The notes under the pieces were generated by a model, which was given only the letters and a program-made list of their open reading frames with translations, was not told the DNA's origin and searched no databases. Source: Rhodosorus marinus (lineage: Eukaryota; Rhodophyta; Stylonematophyceae; Stylonematales; Stylonemataceae). Taken from it: a stretch of 64,000 bases of DNA. Location: positions 806,001 to 870,000 of the forward strand of contig JAMWBK010000004.1 of assembly GCA_029953675.1 (NCBI GenBank), in the 5' to 3' direction. The translations under genes were made by a program, and so were the position numbers. Below, in pieces: positions 41,513-53,200 of this stretch. Position 1 is the first letter of the stretch, and every line of letters begins with the position of its first letter.

Positions 41513-42031
41513 TTTTTCTTCACACACCTCGTTCTGGTAGCATGTGGGTACCTTTCGGTAGTTTCTTTTCAGCCTCCAGACAAACTTCTCCTTCACAGGA
41601 AAAGCATCATCATGTCCAATCACCCTTCGTAGTTTGACATCCCAAATGTTTTCATTACCATCCTGTCCAATGTCTTGCACTCTGTAAATCTCAGCTGCAG
41701 CTTGAACGAGGGATATGTTCCATAAATTTTGCCGTATTATCCAGAACACCAACGTCGTCATGGCTACTACCTGAGTTGACGTCGGAGGGAACGACGATTT
41801 CGGAAAATATACATGCATGCTCGTCATAGCGAGAGCTCGCGACCTCTCAAACTCCATGTGTGGACTGATCGAATATGAGATGTCGCTACAGGAGATCACC
41901 AAAGCCTTGCTTCCTGACGTTCCCACACAAGATTTGACTTTGCTAATCAGGTCCGATAAACGTTTATCAGACCCGAATATCCCCAGTAACGGAGCACATA
42001 TTCTGTGGACCTCGGTCCGATAGGAGTTCAT
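41492..42031 (-). CDS. Hypothetical 179-residue open frame
   Basis: Open from an ATG at 42031 (MNSYRTEVHRICAPLLG). The frame also extends upstream without an ATG, and AATAAAAACAATTAAG flanks it on the plus strand. The product has no signal peptide and no domain I recognise; the end (KLRRVIGHDDAFPVKEKFVW) is charged. It overlaps the tail of the neighbouring family B fragment. A 14-bp palindrome (GATAAACGTTTATC, 41955-41968) lies inside it. It may be a chance frame, an exon or decayed element sequence. Confidence 0.25.
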   Translation of the reverse strand: MNSYRTEVHRICAPLLGIFGSDKRLSDLISKVKSCVGTSGSKALVISCSDISYSISPHMEFERSRALAMTSMHVYFPKSSFPPTSTQVVAMTTLVFWIIRQNLWNISLVQAAAEIYRVQDIGQDGNENIWDVKLRRVIGHDDAFPVKEKFVWRLKRNYRKVPTCYQNEVCEEKKRLFKD

Positions 42032-42055
42032 CAAACCTGAATAGAATAAAAACAA

Positions 42056-42887
42056 TTAAGGCTTCGTCCGATCAATGGTCTGGTAGCCGATATCGTCCGA
42101 CATTTTTCAATGCACCTTTTTCGGTGCATAGTCGTTCGTTGTTTGTACTTTGCGACTTCGCTCGGCTAATCACTTGCACAAAACAGCAGGTTATTGACCT
42201 GCTAAGCATATCTTGTGAAATCCGAGTAGCCATAGCGATTAAGGAACAGGGCAGGGGGTAGAAACAGGAGAGCAGGCGGTGGCCAAGTATCTTGCGAGGA
42301 GGGGGTGCAAGCATGAACTAGTGCCAAGGAACGTGAACCGAGGGATCAAGTCCTGCGGATTATCCGATGGTTTCAATGCCTCCGACTCCGCCGGCTGATC
42401 CCCTCCTCTTTGTTCCTCGCATATTTAGGATACCGTTTTGTTTCCGGTGCTGTGTGGATGAAGGAAGTCTGCTTGTACCAGTGCAGGGCTACTGAAGCTT
42501 TTTGAGACGCTCAGGGTTTGCTTTCTGCGCAATAGTGCTGCTTCTCTTTATGGAGATCCGCCCGTCCCGCCTACCTTTAGCTCGGGTCTTGGTGTTTCTC
42601 AGAGTTTACTGCCTCGACTAAGGTTTGATCTTGATCAATACGCGACGAATCATTACCTTTTTCGGTGGGATCTCAAAAGTTCTTTTGCTGGTTCAACCAA
42701 TGCCAAGACAGCCTGTCGAGTTAAGAAGTAGTGGTGATTCCTTACATGATAATGCAACCGGTCATACCGAGAAGTAATCATGATTCATGATATGAGTTCT
42801 ATGAACCTTGGCTGACCAAGAAGTAATGGTGCAATGCTTGGACGGGAGATGATTGATTTTTAGTTCCTTATCCTCAGGCTAGTCGTT
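42056..42887. other. Gene-free stretch
   Basis: I see nothing recognisable on either strand. Confidence 0.4.
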
Positions 42888-43232
42888 ATTTGCCCGGCTG
42901 CGTGAGAGTGCCGGGAGTTTGCCGCTGCAGTATGAGATGTCGCAAAGAGTTGAAATATGCGGGGGCTTTGTCTTCCCCAAGCATTCGTGCCTCGGCTATA
43001 GCTCATCGCCTGGTACCTCTGGTCATTGAGTACTTTGGCTTTCTGGATTCCGTTGGCTCTCGTTGGCTTCGGGAAGTGTTCCGCGAACGCCCTGAACGTC
43101 TGTCCTCGTTGTTTACCCGTTTAAGTTTCTTGCTGTGGCGTATGAACGCTGGTTTGATGTTGAGGCGCGCGATCTTCGCCGCGCTTAATCTTTTTTTTCG
43201 CATCGGGGTTTTTTCTTCAGTCTCCGATTAAA
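42888..43232 (+). mobile_element. Non-LTR family B, 3' fragment inside a promoter relic
   Basis: Carries the C-terminal end (RCRKELKYAGALSSP ... FRERPERLSSLFTRLSFLLW) and a full tail. The tail ends GATTAAACGAATTCATTC and joins array promoter sequence exactly at AATGAAA, so the element landed in a promoter unit at its CATTCAATGAAAT phrase. Confidence 0.75.
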
Positions 43233-43830
43233 CGAATTCATTCAATGAAACCATGTCAACTGCGAGTTCGAATTCGGGATTTTGGTTGTGCTTATGAAAC
43301 ATTTTGTAAACACAGCAATACAAAAGTGAATAGTTTAACGTTTCCGTTCCTTGCCGTGTTCTCGACGTTTTTCTTCTGCTACGCTTGTTCGTCATTGTGT
43401 CCTTGGTTTCACGGCTTAAAGGGGAGAGCGAATGGACATCGTTTGGTCTGACACTATAAGGTATGGACGTTTATGTAGGACTTAATTTTCTCATCCATTC
43501 CTGAAAATATATTTGAACCCACGTTTTCTATTTTATGATGTCAGAATACATTTTTTGGCTCTAGCTCACTTGTCGGTATTGGCAAGGTTGAAATGCTGAG
43601 AGATGTCAATCTCTGAACAAGCTGTCGCTGCTTACCTGGTTGGTGCTGTCCTGGCGATCCCCGTTCTCGGTATTGGCAAGGTTGAAATGCTGAGAGATGT
43701 TACGCTCTGCACAATTCGTCGCTCCTTCCCAGGTTGTGCTGTCCTGACGATCCCATTCCTTACGATCGAGTTTGCAGTGTGCAAGAGGAGGACGTGAGAG
43801 TTCAGTCGAAAGGAAAACACGAACCTTGTA
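43233..43830 (+). repeat. Array promoter unit without a gene (relic 1)
   Basis: Has the unit's phrases in order: TCGAATTCGGGAT, GTTTTTCTTCTGCTA, TTTTATGATGTCAGAATACA, and a mutated GTGCTGTCCTGACGATCCC block. A piece holding TCGGTATTGGCAAGGTTGAAATG is repeated at about 43573 and 43668. No TATA box or coding sequence follows; the next promoter unit starts at about 43865. Confidence 0.65.
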
Positions 43831-44630
43831 GAGTTTCGTATTCGTATTCGTTAGAGTAGTTCGTGTATTAATAAATGAATGAAATTCGCTCGAAAGGTGC
43901 CTGACTTGTATTTATTTAAAAAATACATAATTGACTACTCTTTATTTCTGATTGAAATAGCTCGTGTAAATGATTCTGTTCCAGGGAAGATAGCTTACAT
44001 GTAACAACTAGAATGCGCCAATGAATTGACGTCGATTTCGAGTTCCACTTCGAGATTTGGGTCGTATCTCTAAGAAACATTTTTATAAACAGCAAAATAA
44101 AAGTGAATAGTTTACTTTTTTTGAATCTGCGGTGCTCTGGATGTTTTTCTTCTGTTAAACTTGTTAGTCTTCGGCTGCGTTTTCCGGGCGAAAGGGGGGA
44201 CAAACCCGGTCGATTGATGCGGCAATATCTAAGACTTTGAAGTTTATGTAGAACCTCAGTTCATCATATAGAATATAAGATCATTGGTGGAAATATATTT
44301 GAGCCCCTACACTTTCTAACTTATGACTTTACAATGCTTTTTCTGGTCCGAGCCCACATGTCGATTTTTGGAGGTTGAAAGGTTGAGGAGATGTCACGCT
44401 GTGGGCGTTTGTTTCCTAATCCTTGGTTGGTAACGGTGCTGACGATTCCCGAAGCGTTGCGATCGAGTTGTTGCAGTGACAGGAGGGCGAAGTTAGAGTG
44501 CAGTTTAGAGAATCTCTCTGATGATCTCAAAGGCTATGAAAGGCGAGATCTATAGCGATTTTTAGGATGGGAGCAGAAGCAGTGACCAAGGATAACGAGT
44601 ATACGAATACTGAGAAAACATTGTAAAAAC
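43831..44630 (+). promoter_or_regulatory. Promoter unit of array copy 8, degraded TATA
   Basis: Unit phrases are complete up to GGTGCTGACGATTCCCGAAGC (about 44436). The TATA box reads TATGAAA at 44535-44541 and lies 96 bp, not 101, before the ATG, with a 5-bp loss in the leader (GATAACGAGTATACG). Confidence 0.65.
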
Positions 44631-45407
44631 ATGAAGTTAATGATGGCGATGATTGGTGCTGCGGGGGCAGCGATGTTGGCTGTGGCGGCCGCTGATCCCG
44701 AAGAGTGCTACAACCAGCAGAGCTTCAAGTCTATCGTTCACGGTAGCGGTAGGAACGCGGGCAGTTTGGCCTTCTCGTTTGAACACTTCAGAGGACTTCG
44801 CGGCGGTCTCAACAACGGAAACGATGTTGGACCACTCCCATCTGGACACCGTCAGATTAACTGGGATGCGGGCATTGTTCCGTTCGATTTCCCTAGAAAG
44901 TTCTTCGCCGAAACAGTCGACCGTGGAATGTCTGTTTTCAGTAAGAAGAACAAATTCGCGGTGAGCGGACCGGGACCAGACAACGTCAGTGATAGGAGGT
45001 TCTCCACGATCAACCATACCGAATCGAAGACGTTCAAGGCGTTCTCCAAGAAGCGCCTCTTCACCCCGCTGAGGGAGACGATATTCTGGACCAAGTTCAG
45101 CGTTCCCGGAAGCAACAAAAGAGCGCTCGTTCAAGGCTTTGGTGCGGTGTTCGTCGGTGTTGATCTGCCCAAGACGACGAGGATGGTTGCCTACGACAAG
45201 AACGACTGCATCCTTGCTGAGGAATACGTTGAGGCGTACTCTGGGGGAATTTAATTCCTCGGATTCTACTTCAAGCGACCAATTATCGCTCGAGTGGCGT
45301 TCTATCTCGGAAACCAGCCGATCGACTACCCGTACTGTGGTGCGTCATGCGGTGAGGATGTGGTTGTTATGGACGATTTCCTGTACGGCGAACCCCAGGC
45401 GATCTAA
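44631..45407 (+). pseudogene. Tandem secreted protein family, copy 8, nonsense codon
   Basis: The frame aligns over the full 258 codons but codon 208, Ser in all other copies, is TAA at 45252-45254, leaving 207 residues. It would lose three of the four mature Cys... more exactly Cys236 and Cys240, and the conserved VVVMDDFLYGEP end. After the stop the frame remains open to 45407. It also has more replacements than any other copy (Val12 to Gly, Arg31 to Ser, Leu57 to Arg, Asp94 to Glu, Leu116 to Pro, Val151 to Ile). With the mutated TATA box, this indicates a recently silenced copy. Confidence 0.8.
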
Positions 45408-46535
45408 ACTGAAGACGTTAAAGTGTGAAGAGTGGATGGACTCTGATTCAGTCAGTAAACCGTCATTGGATAAATATTTAGGAACGGAAAATACGATCCA
45501 CAACTTTTTGTGCGTCACTGTAATAAAAACTGAAAATTTTGTCAAGTCATACATGAAGAGACACACTAAGCCATTTAGTTGATACTAACGCAGACTTGCA
45601 TTTCCCATACTACTATACACGAGGTTGTTCATCTCAGTGCTTAACGTTTTCCTCGGACTTTCATGGATGGTTAGAAAACCTATCATCAACCAGTAAATTC
45701 CATGATTTGCTGAGGAGAACAGATTCTTTCGCATTTTTGTAGGTATGAAGAAGGTGAACGTCAGTAAAGTTGAATTCAGCGGATTTCGTACTTCAGAAAT
45801 AAATTATCCTTGAACTGGATTATAATTTTCGCCCACGAGGATAAGGAAATCCGGTAACTGTCAGTCAACAAGTTGGAAAGAGGTGACTGGAGTTGGTTGC
45901 ATGTTGTTGTCTGATTCTGTCCAGTAGCTAGAGAATGTATCCTGCTTTATGGTTGAGGCAAAGTAGATATGCCTCGGGAAGTATTAGGGAAGAAGACGAT
46001 CGGTTTGATTTTCAGGGATTCAAATGTTGTGGAAAGCACGAACGAGTGCAGGTCGGCATGGTGCGTTAGCTGACGTGCAGAAATAACTCAGATAGTGCAG
46101 GGGACGGTTCTTTCTTGAGCATTCGGATAACCTGGATGAGTGACACTTGCGGTGCCGACCGTACCAGGAATGCAACTTTTTAGGGCAAAAGCTTGAGCTG
46201 CGAGAAACAGGAGTAGTGCAGATATAAACTAGAAGAATAATTATTGGAAGGTATACGCCCAAGTCGAGTCCTGCTTTGTAAATCAACGAACTGCTGCTAT
46301 AGGGACCTTTGCCTAGCCGAGCTGACATACCTATTCCTGTGGTTGGAAATCGATCCGAACAGGAAGAGAACTGGAATTCGTGTTTTGAAACCCATCTGAA
46401 ACGAGGCTATACAATAGAAAGTAAGAAGAGAGAGAGTCGCTGAATACTGTTGTGAATCAAGACCTTCGCCAATACTTGTGTTAAAACGTCAGACATAGAT
46501 CCTAAGCGTAAAAAAACCCACCTTTGTCGTTGATG
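45408..46535. other. 3' flank of copy 8
   Basis: Unit spacer with AATAAA at about 45522 and phrases shared with the flanks of copies 2 and 5. No other gene. Confidence 0.5.
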
Positions 46536-47255
46536 TTAACAAATGAATGAATTCGTCTTAAAAGTATCTGATTTGTATTCACTTGAAAAAATACATAAAA
46601 AAAATTAATTGACTACTCTTAATTCCCCGAAAGGTTTCTGGTACTTCTCATTGAAATAGCTCATTTAATGATTGCTGTTCGATGGAAATCAGCTTATGTA
46701 AGCACCACTAGAATGCGCCAATGAATTGACGTCGATTTCGAGTTCGACTTCGGCAATTGGGTTGTGGTTAAGAAACATTTTATAAACAATAATAGAAAAG
46801 TGAATAGTAGAATTGTTTTGGATCTGGCGTGCTCGATGTTTTTCTTCTGCTAAACTTGTTTATCTTTGGACTTGTTTCGGGGCTAAATTAGGTCGACGTC
46901 GTTTGGTCAGGCAATATCTAAGGAATGGACGTTTATGTAGGAGTAAATTTGGTTATATAGGACACTAATCCATCCATGAAAATATAATTAACCATCAGTT
47001 TTCTATTTTATGACGTCAGAATAATCTTTTTGCTCACTTGTGGGCTTTTTCCGGGTGAAGCGCTGCGGAGATGTCAGGCCGTGTGCAATTTTTCGCCCCG
47101 TCCTTGGTTGGTGACTGCGCTGACGATTCCTGAAGCGTCACGATCGAGTGTGTAGTGACAGGAGGACAGTGGGAATGGGGAGGGCGTTACAGTAAGTAGG
47201 ACATCGGCTGAGCTTGTTGGGAGAGAGTGCAGTTTCACTAGGGAGGGCACTGTTT
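46536..47255 (+). repeat. Array promoter unit without a gene (relic 2)
   Basis: All upstream phrases are present (near 46536, 46711, 46836, 47003 and 47101-47160, the last with GACTGCGCTGACGATTCCTG). After GACAGGAGGAC a foreign piece of about 55 bp intervenes before GAGAGAGTGCAGTTT, and sequence then passes into non-LTR family A at about 47256. The gene is missing, so the array once had at least ten units. Confidence 0.65.
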
Positions 47256-48124
47256 TCCAAGCACATGCTGGAGTCCAACAAGGCGATCCTTGTGGGCCTC
47301 TGCTTCATGCCTGTGCCTTGCAGCTCGTTCTCCTGCGTCTCGCGACTGAGGTGCCGGCTCTTCGTATCTACGCCTATCACGACGACGTCATACTGGAGTC
47401 CAACAAGGCGATCCTTGTGGGCCTCTAACGCATGCCTGTGCCTTGCAGCTCGTTCTCCTGCGTCTCGCGACTGAAGTACCGGCTCTTCGTATCTACGCCT
47501 ATCACGACGACGTGACCTTGCTGGGCGCCCCTGAAACCCTGGCTCGGGGGTGGACCCGGATCGAAGCGATTGCATGTCGAGCGGGTCTGACGGTGGAACC
47601 CGAGAAGTGTCGTCTTCTCGCTCCAAGTGAAGTTTCGATGGCCTCTCTGCCATCTAATCTACGAACCATTGGCTAACGTGAAGGGTTGGAGCACCACGGC
47701 GTCGGCTTCGGGAGCAACAACTTCGTCCAAGCCTTTGCGAACGAATTTTGACTCGGCACAAGCAGCTCACTGACGCCATTGAGCGCCTTCTAGACAGCAT
47801 ACCGCAATCTGCTTGCTTTCCGGCTTTTGTGCCGGTGCCGACTCAACTACTGGTTGCGTAGCCTACCACCCGACTGGCAGCAGATTATCCAGGTCTGAGC
47901 CGATTGTGGAGCTCCCCTACTGATGTGATTCAACATTTTCTCACCTGGGGCCAACACAGTGCCGCTCACGCAATCCTGCTCAACTCTCCACTCACATCGC
48001 CTACCACCGCCGCTCGGTTTCGCGGCATGGGAGGAAATCTCTCGCACCTGTGGTTAACTACTCTCCCTTCGTCGCCGGGTCACCGTCTCAATGCCTTCCA
48101 GTTCCACTCCGCCGCAAGGATCTA
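47256..48124 (+). mobile_element. Non-LTR family A, truncated copy A1
   Basis: Starts inside the reverse transcriptase at VQQGDPCGP and runs through the catalytic motif AYHDDVTLLG to GLTVEPEK. It then jumps by deletion to the later WGQHSAAHAILLNSPL segment and stops at SAARIY. A 125-bp tandem duplication (47268-47389 and 47393-47513) repeats the segment before and including the YHDD motif. Broken by stops and frameshifts. Confidence 0.75.
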
Positions 48125-50215
48125 CTCGAGCGAGCCAGTAGGCCTGATTGGGGTGTTTTGGTAGTTGACTTCCGTAACGCGTTCAACAGCGTCTCGCGGA
48201 CGCATGCTTTGGAGGTGATTCGAAGGGTATTCCCGGAGGCGTGGCCGTTCCTATCCGGTATTTTCGGAGGGGGGGAGCCTCCCTTACTTGACAACGCAGG
48301 GCTCTGTTTTTGCAGCACGTACTGGCGTTCAACAGGGTGATCCTTGTGGGCCGGTACTTCACGCACGTGCCTTGCAGCTTGTGCTCCAGCGACTGGCGGC
48401 TGAGGTGCCGGAGCTTCGCGTCTGTGCCTACCATGACGACGTGACGTTGCTGGGCACTCCTGAGCACTTGGCTCGGGGATTGACCCAGATCGAAACACTC
48501 GCACGTGGCGTAGGTCTAACCGTGGAACCCAAAAAAGCCGTTTTCTCGGCCCGCGTGAAGTTTCGAGGGGCTCCCTTAGAGCCCTTGGTGAACATGCGGG
48601 GCTCGAGCACCATGGCGTCGGTTTGGGGAGTGACAACTTTGTCCAAGACTCTTGCGAACGAGTTTTAGCGCGCCATAAGCAGCTCACCGACGTCATTGAG
48701 CGCCTACCGGATAGCATGCTCCAATCGGCTTGCCTGCTCTCCCGCTTTTGTGCCGGCCCCCGACTGAATTACTGGCTGTGAAGCCTTCCACCGCACTGGG
48801 GCTCGTGGATGGCAGCCAAGGCGGACGAGCCGACGCTGAAGCACTGGGGAACGCTCCTGGATGAACCCCTGGATGTGGAAGCGGCTCTTGACAGGGACCT
48901 AATTCGTGGCCAGATTGCCCTACCTTTACGATTAGGCGGATTTGGACTTGCCGACCGTGGACTCGTATGCTCGGCAGCGGCGGTCGCCTCCTGGGCTACC
49001 GCGCTTTGCACCTTGGTGAGTTTTCGGATGCGAAGTGCTTGTCTTTTGGCTAGAGAACTGACTAACGAAGACCCCGTGACCCTTCCGCCGCCGCTTTTGA
49101 GTATCTATGATGCTCTGCATCAGGCGTTCAGTAAGTGCAACGCCGTGCCGGACGAGAGCCGATCCAGATTTCGCTCCTGGAAGGAGCTGTTATGGGGACG
49201 AACTGAGGCGCTCGAGGACTCTCCCATCGACAGAGTACTCGCCGACGAGGGGGAAGCTAGCCCCGGGTCACCGGTAGCCACCCGGGTCTGAGCCGATTGT
49301 GGAGCTCCCGCACTGATGTGATACAACATAGCCTCACCTGGGGCCAACACAGTGCCGCTCACGCAATCTTGCTCAACTCTCCACTCACACCGCCTACCAC
49401 CGCCGCTCGTCTCCGCGGCATGGGAGGCCATCTTTCACATTTGTGGTGAACGACCCTGCCGTCATCACTGGGTCACCGTCTGGATGCCTTCCAGTTTCGC
49501 TCTGCCGCACGGATTTACCTGGGTTTGCCACAAGCTCCGTGGCACTCTAATCGGTCGTCTTTCTGTCAGGGATGTGAGAGTCGGATCGATGCTTGTGGCT
49601 ACCATTTCTTAGGTTCATGCAGATTGTTGAGAGGTCTTCGTACGAGGCGTCACACTCGCTTCAAGTACATTCTCAGCGAATGTTTGACTCGGGTAGGGCA
49701 TACGGTTGAGGTGGAATCGGAACTACCCAGATCGGTCTCGGACAGGGCACCGCCCCGCTGTATCGCAGATCTCCTCGTCTCCGATGCTGCCGCCAGACGC
49801 TCAGCATATGTTGACCTCGCGATTACATGCCCTGTGGCAAGCGCCCATCTCACGGCTGCCGCACGCCGCCGAGGAGCAGCTGCTTCGGCCCTTCGCCGCG
49901 TGAAGGAACGATGCTGAGAGTATGGCCAGCCTACCTAGCGCTGAGGGTCGCTCCCACCGGTTCCTGCCTTTCATTGTGGAAAGCTTTGGTCACGTGGAGA
50001 AGTCGGGTTTGGAGTGGTTGCGGAATGGTTTCACTGAGCATCCTGTTGAATACTTGGAACTTTTGCGGCGCTTAAGTGTCTCTCTGTGGCGATATTCGAG
50101 CAGCATGCTTGCCGAGGCGCGCCATCGGCGCCTGGGTTTGCACGCTTCCCTACCTAGTTCTAAGTTCTTTTTCACGGTTTGCGTAGCGCTATAGGCTATG
50201 CTAATAAAGCCAGTA
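48125..50215 (+). mobile_element. Non-LTR family A, longest copy A2
   Basis: Head-to-tail after A1. In order: reverse transcriptase motifs (VVDFRNAFNSVSR, VQQGDPCGP after a frameshift near 48335, CAYHDDVTLLG); thumb-like region; the conserved KHWGTLLDEPLDVEAALDRD and LPLRLGGFGLADRG; the CxxC...H...C knuckle region; IADLLVSDAAARRSAYVDLA, which resembles the core of a restriction-like endonuclease (inference); and the C-terminal FIVESFGHVEKSGLEWLRN to ARHRRLGL. It ends with GGCTATGCTAATAAAGCCAG. Such elements copy themselves by target-primed reverse transcription. Several stops and frameshifts make this copy inactive. Confidence 0.8.
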
Positions 50216-53200
50216 AAGCCCAACAAAGGGATTATCAAGCAACTTACGGACGAATCGTGTAAGTGAAGATAGTCCGGCACCCAGGCACGGACGTCTTTCG
50301 CACGCCACAGGGGTTGGAGATATCATATATTCCGACATTTGCGACCCTTTGACCACGAACGCAATTGGTAAAACTTACTTTGCCATCTTTGTCAGAGAAT
50401 ATAGCCGGTTCTCACGCGCCCTTTCTTCCTGCACAAGAAGAACGAGATAGACCAACGTTTCCATGAATACAAGGCTTGGTTCGAAACGCAGACATGCGAG
50501 CGGCTTAAGGTACTCTACACGAATGGTGGTAGTGAACACGAAGACCTTGCGAAGCAGCTCGTCAACCATGGCATTGAATGGGATCCAACGGAGTCCCACT
50601 CACCAGAAACGAATGGATTGTCGGAACGGACAAATCGATCCATACTTGTTCTAATCCGATTAATATTACACCATCAAGAGTCAATGGCGGAACGGTGGAC
50701 ATGGACTCTACAACTAGTCCAGAGGCGGTTAAACGGTCCTGCTATAAAAGAACGACACGAGCAGCACACGAAGTCTTATCCGGAAGGCCGGATACCTTGC
50801 AGAATGCGTGTCCTTTCGGTTGCGAAGTTTTAATCCACCTTAGGAAGATAAACTGGCTATCCCTTCCGGATATGGAATATTGATAAGCTGTTTTCCGAAT
50901 GGCAATTACGAGGTGATGGAGCTTGAAAAGAGAAGCTTGTGATCGTCTGGGATGTGATAATACATCCGGACATTTTCCCGTTGAAGAAGAAGGACTCCAC
51001 CATGCCGGTGGTCAACGACGGGATTCCGATGGCTAGCGCCGATGATTTCGACGACGATTCCGCATCCGAATACGTCGAAACCAAAACCAGAAGACCCACC
51101 GCTGTGGAAGAACCGAAGATTCCGCCCTGGCGTCGAAGAATTACCAGAGCGGCATGCGGCTTTGACATCTACGGAAGTGGAACCTGGGACACTAAAGCAA
51201 ACATTGGTTAGTCCGCACAAGCAGCGTTGGAAAATTTCAATAGCGGAGGAATTGCAATCACTCAACGCTTATAACAGGTGGACTTTGGCGGAGAGACCGG
51301 GCGATGCGAAAGTTCTACACAACAAATTTGAGTTTAAACTCAAGCGGCATGCAGACGGCACGATTGAGCGGTTTAAGGCTCGACTAGTAGTACGTGGATT
51401 CGAACAAGACCGAGGCGACTACGATGAAATCTTCGCAGCAACGGTGCAATTTGAGACTGTAAGAGTTATTGTTATTCTCGCACTCAGTCGCAGGTGGAGG
51501 CTCAAACATATGATATAAAAACTGCCTACTTAAACGGTGTGCTCCATGAGAAAGTTTCCATGGAGCAGCCCGAAGGATATACTGATGGTACCGACGGAGC
51601 ATGACAACTTCAGAAGGGTCTTTACGGGCTCAAACGGGCAGCCCGTGCCTGGAATCAGACGTTCACGGCATCTTTGAAGACCCACGGTTTTTCCCAGCTG
51701 AAAATGGATTCTTGCGCATTTCAAGACGGGCACGTTCTGATCATGTTAAAATGTGGATGACACTAGATTTACAGGACCTGAGGACGAGATACGAAAAGCT
51801 GAAAGTGTTCTCAAGAGCATGTAAGAGATACGTGAGCTGAGCGAAATTGCCAGTTACCTCTGAGTTCAATTTGAAAGGAACTTGGGCGAATCGAGTATGA
51901 TGATGCAACAGAAGCCTTACATGGAGAAACTTCTCAAAAACTACGAGCTTGAGGAGAATAAGTCCGTGGATTCACCAGCGCTGACCTCGAAGCCGGAACA
52001 ACAACAGCTTGTGAAACCAACTATGGACGCCTACAACTATCCGATGCGGGCGTTGATCGGGTGTCTTAGTTTTGTTGCTCATCGAACTCTGCCAGATATC
52101 CCCTCGGCGGTTCGCATACTGGCGATGCGCATGCACGTTCCCATACGTGAAGATTGGGTCGCCGCGAGACTTGGATCTTGAAGTATTTGAAGGGCAGACT
52201 CGAGTTTGCTTAGGAGTTCCGACTGAACCCGAAACAGAACCTAGTACTGTATACGGATGGGTCGTCAGGTACTGGTACGACTCGCCGTTCCACGACGGGT
52301 TTCACGGCTTTTGTCGGGGATTGCCTCTTAATAGTGGACTTTACTGGACTTTACTAGCATAGCCTGAAGCGCTACGCAAGGCGTGAAGATGAACTAATAA
52401 CTAGGGAGGGAAGTATGCAACCCCAGGCGCCGATGGCGCGCCTCGGAAAGCATGTCGCTGGAATATCGCCAAAGGGAGACACTTAAACGCCTCAAGAGCG
52501 CCAAATATTCAGTAGGATGCTCAGCAAAACATTTCCGCAACCACTCTAAACCCGACTTATCGACGTGACCAAAGCTTTCCACAATGAATGGCTGGAACCG
52601 GTGAGAGCGACCCTCAGCGCAAGGCAGACTGGCCATGCTCTCAGCATACCGCCGTTCCTTAACTCTTCGAAGGGCTGAAGCCGCGGCCCCCCGGCGGCGG
52701 GCGGCTGCGGTGAGGTGGGCGCTGGCCACGGGGCAGGTAATCGCAAGGTCCACATATGTTGAGCGTCTGGCAGCAGCGTCGGAGACGAGGAGATCGGCTA
52801 TACAACGGGGCGGTGCAGAGTCCGAGATTGATCTGGGCAGTTCCGACTCAACCTCAACCGTATGCCCTATCCGAGTCAAAAATTCGCTGAGGATGTACTT
52901 GAGGCGAGTGTGACGTCTCGTACGGAGACCTCGCAACAGTCCGCAGGAACCCAGGAAGTGGTAGCCACGAGCGTCAATCCGGCTCTCACATCCCTGACAG
53001 AAAGACGGCCGATTAGAGTGCCACGGAGCCTGTGGCAAACCGAGATAGATCCGTGCGGCAGAACGGAACTGGAAAGCATCGAGACGATGACTCAATGACG
53101 ACGGTAGAGTGGTTAACCACAAGTGCGAGAGGTGGCCTCCCATGCCGCGGAGACGAGCGGCAGTGGTAGGCGGCGTGAGAGGAGAATTGAGCATGACTGT

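Noticed and set aside
45139-45582. 147-codon frame overlapping the end of copy 8
   Set aside because: An out-of-frame reading of the pseudogene and its flank.
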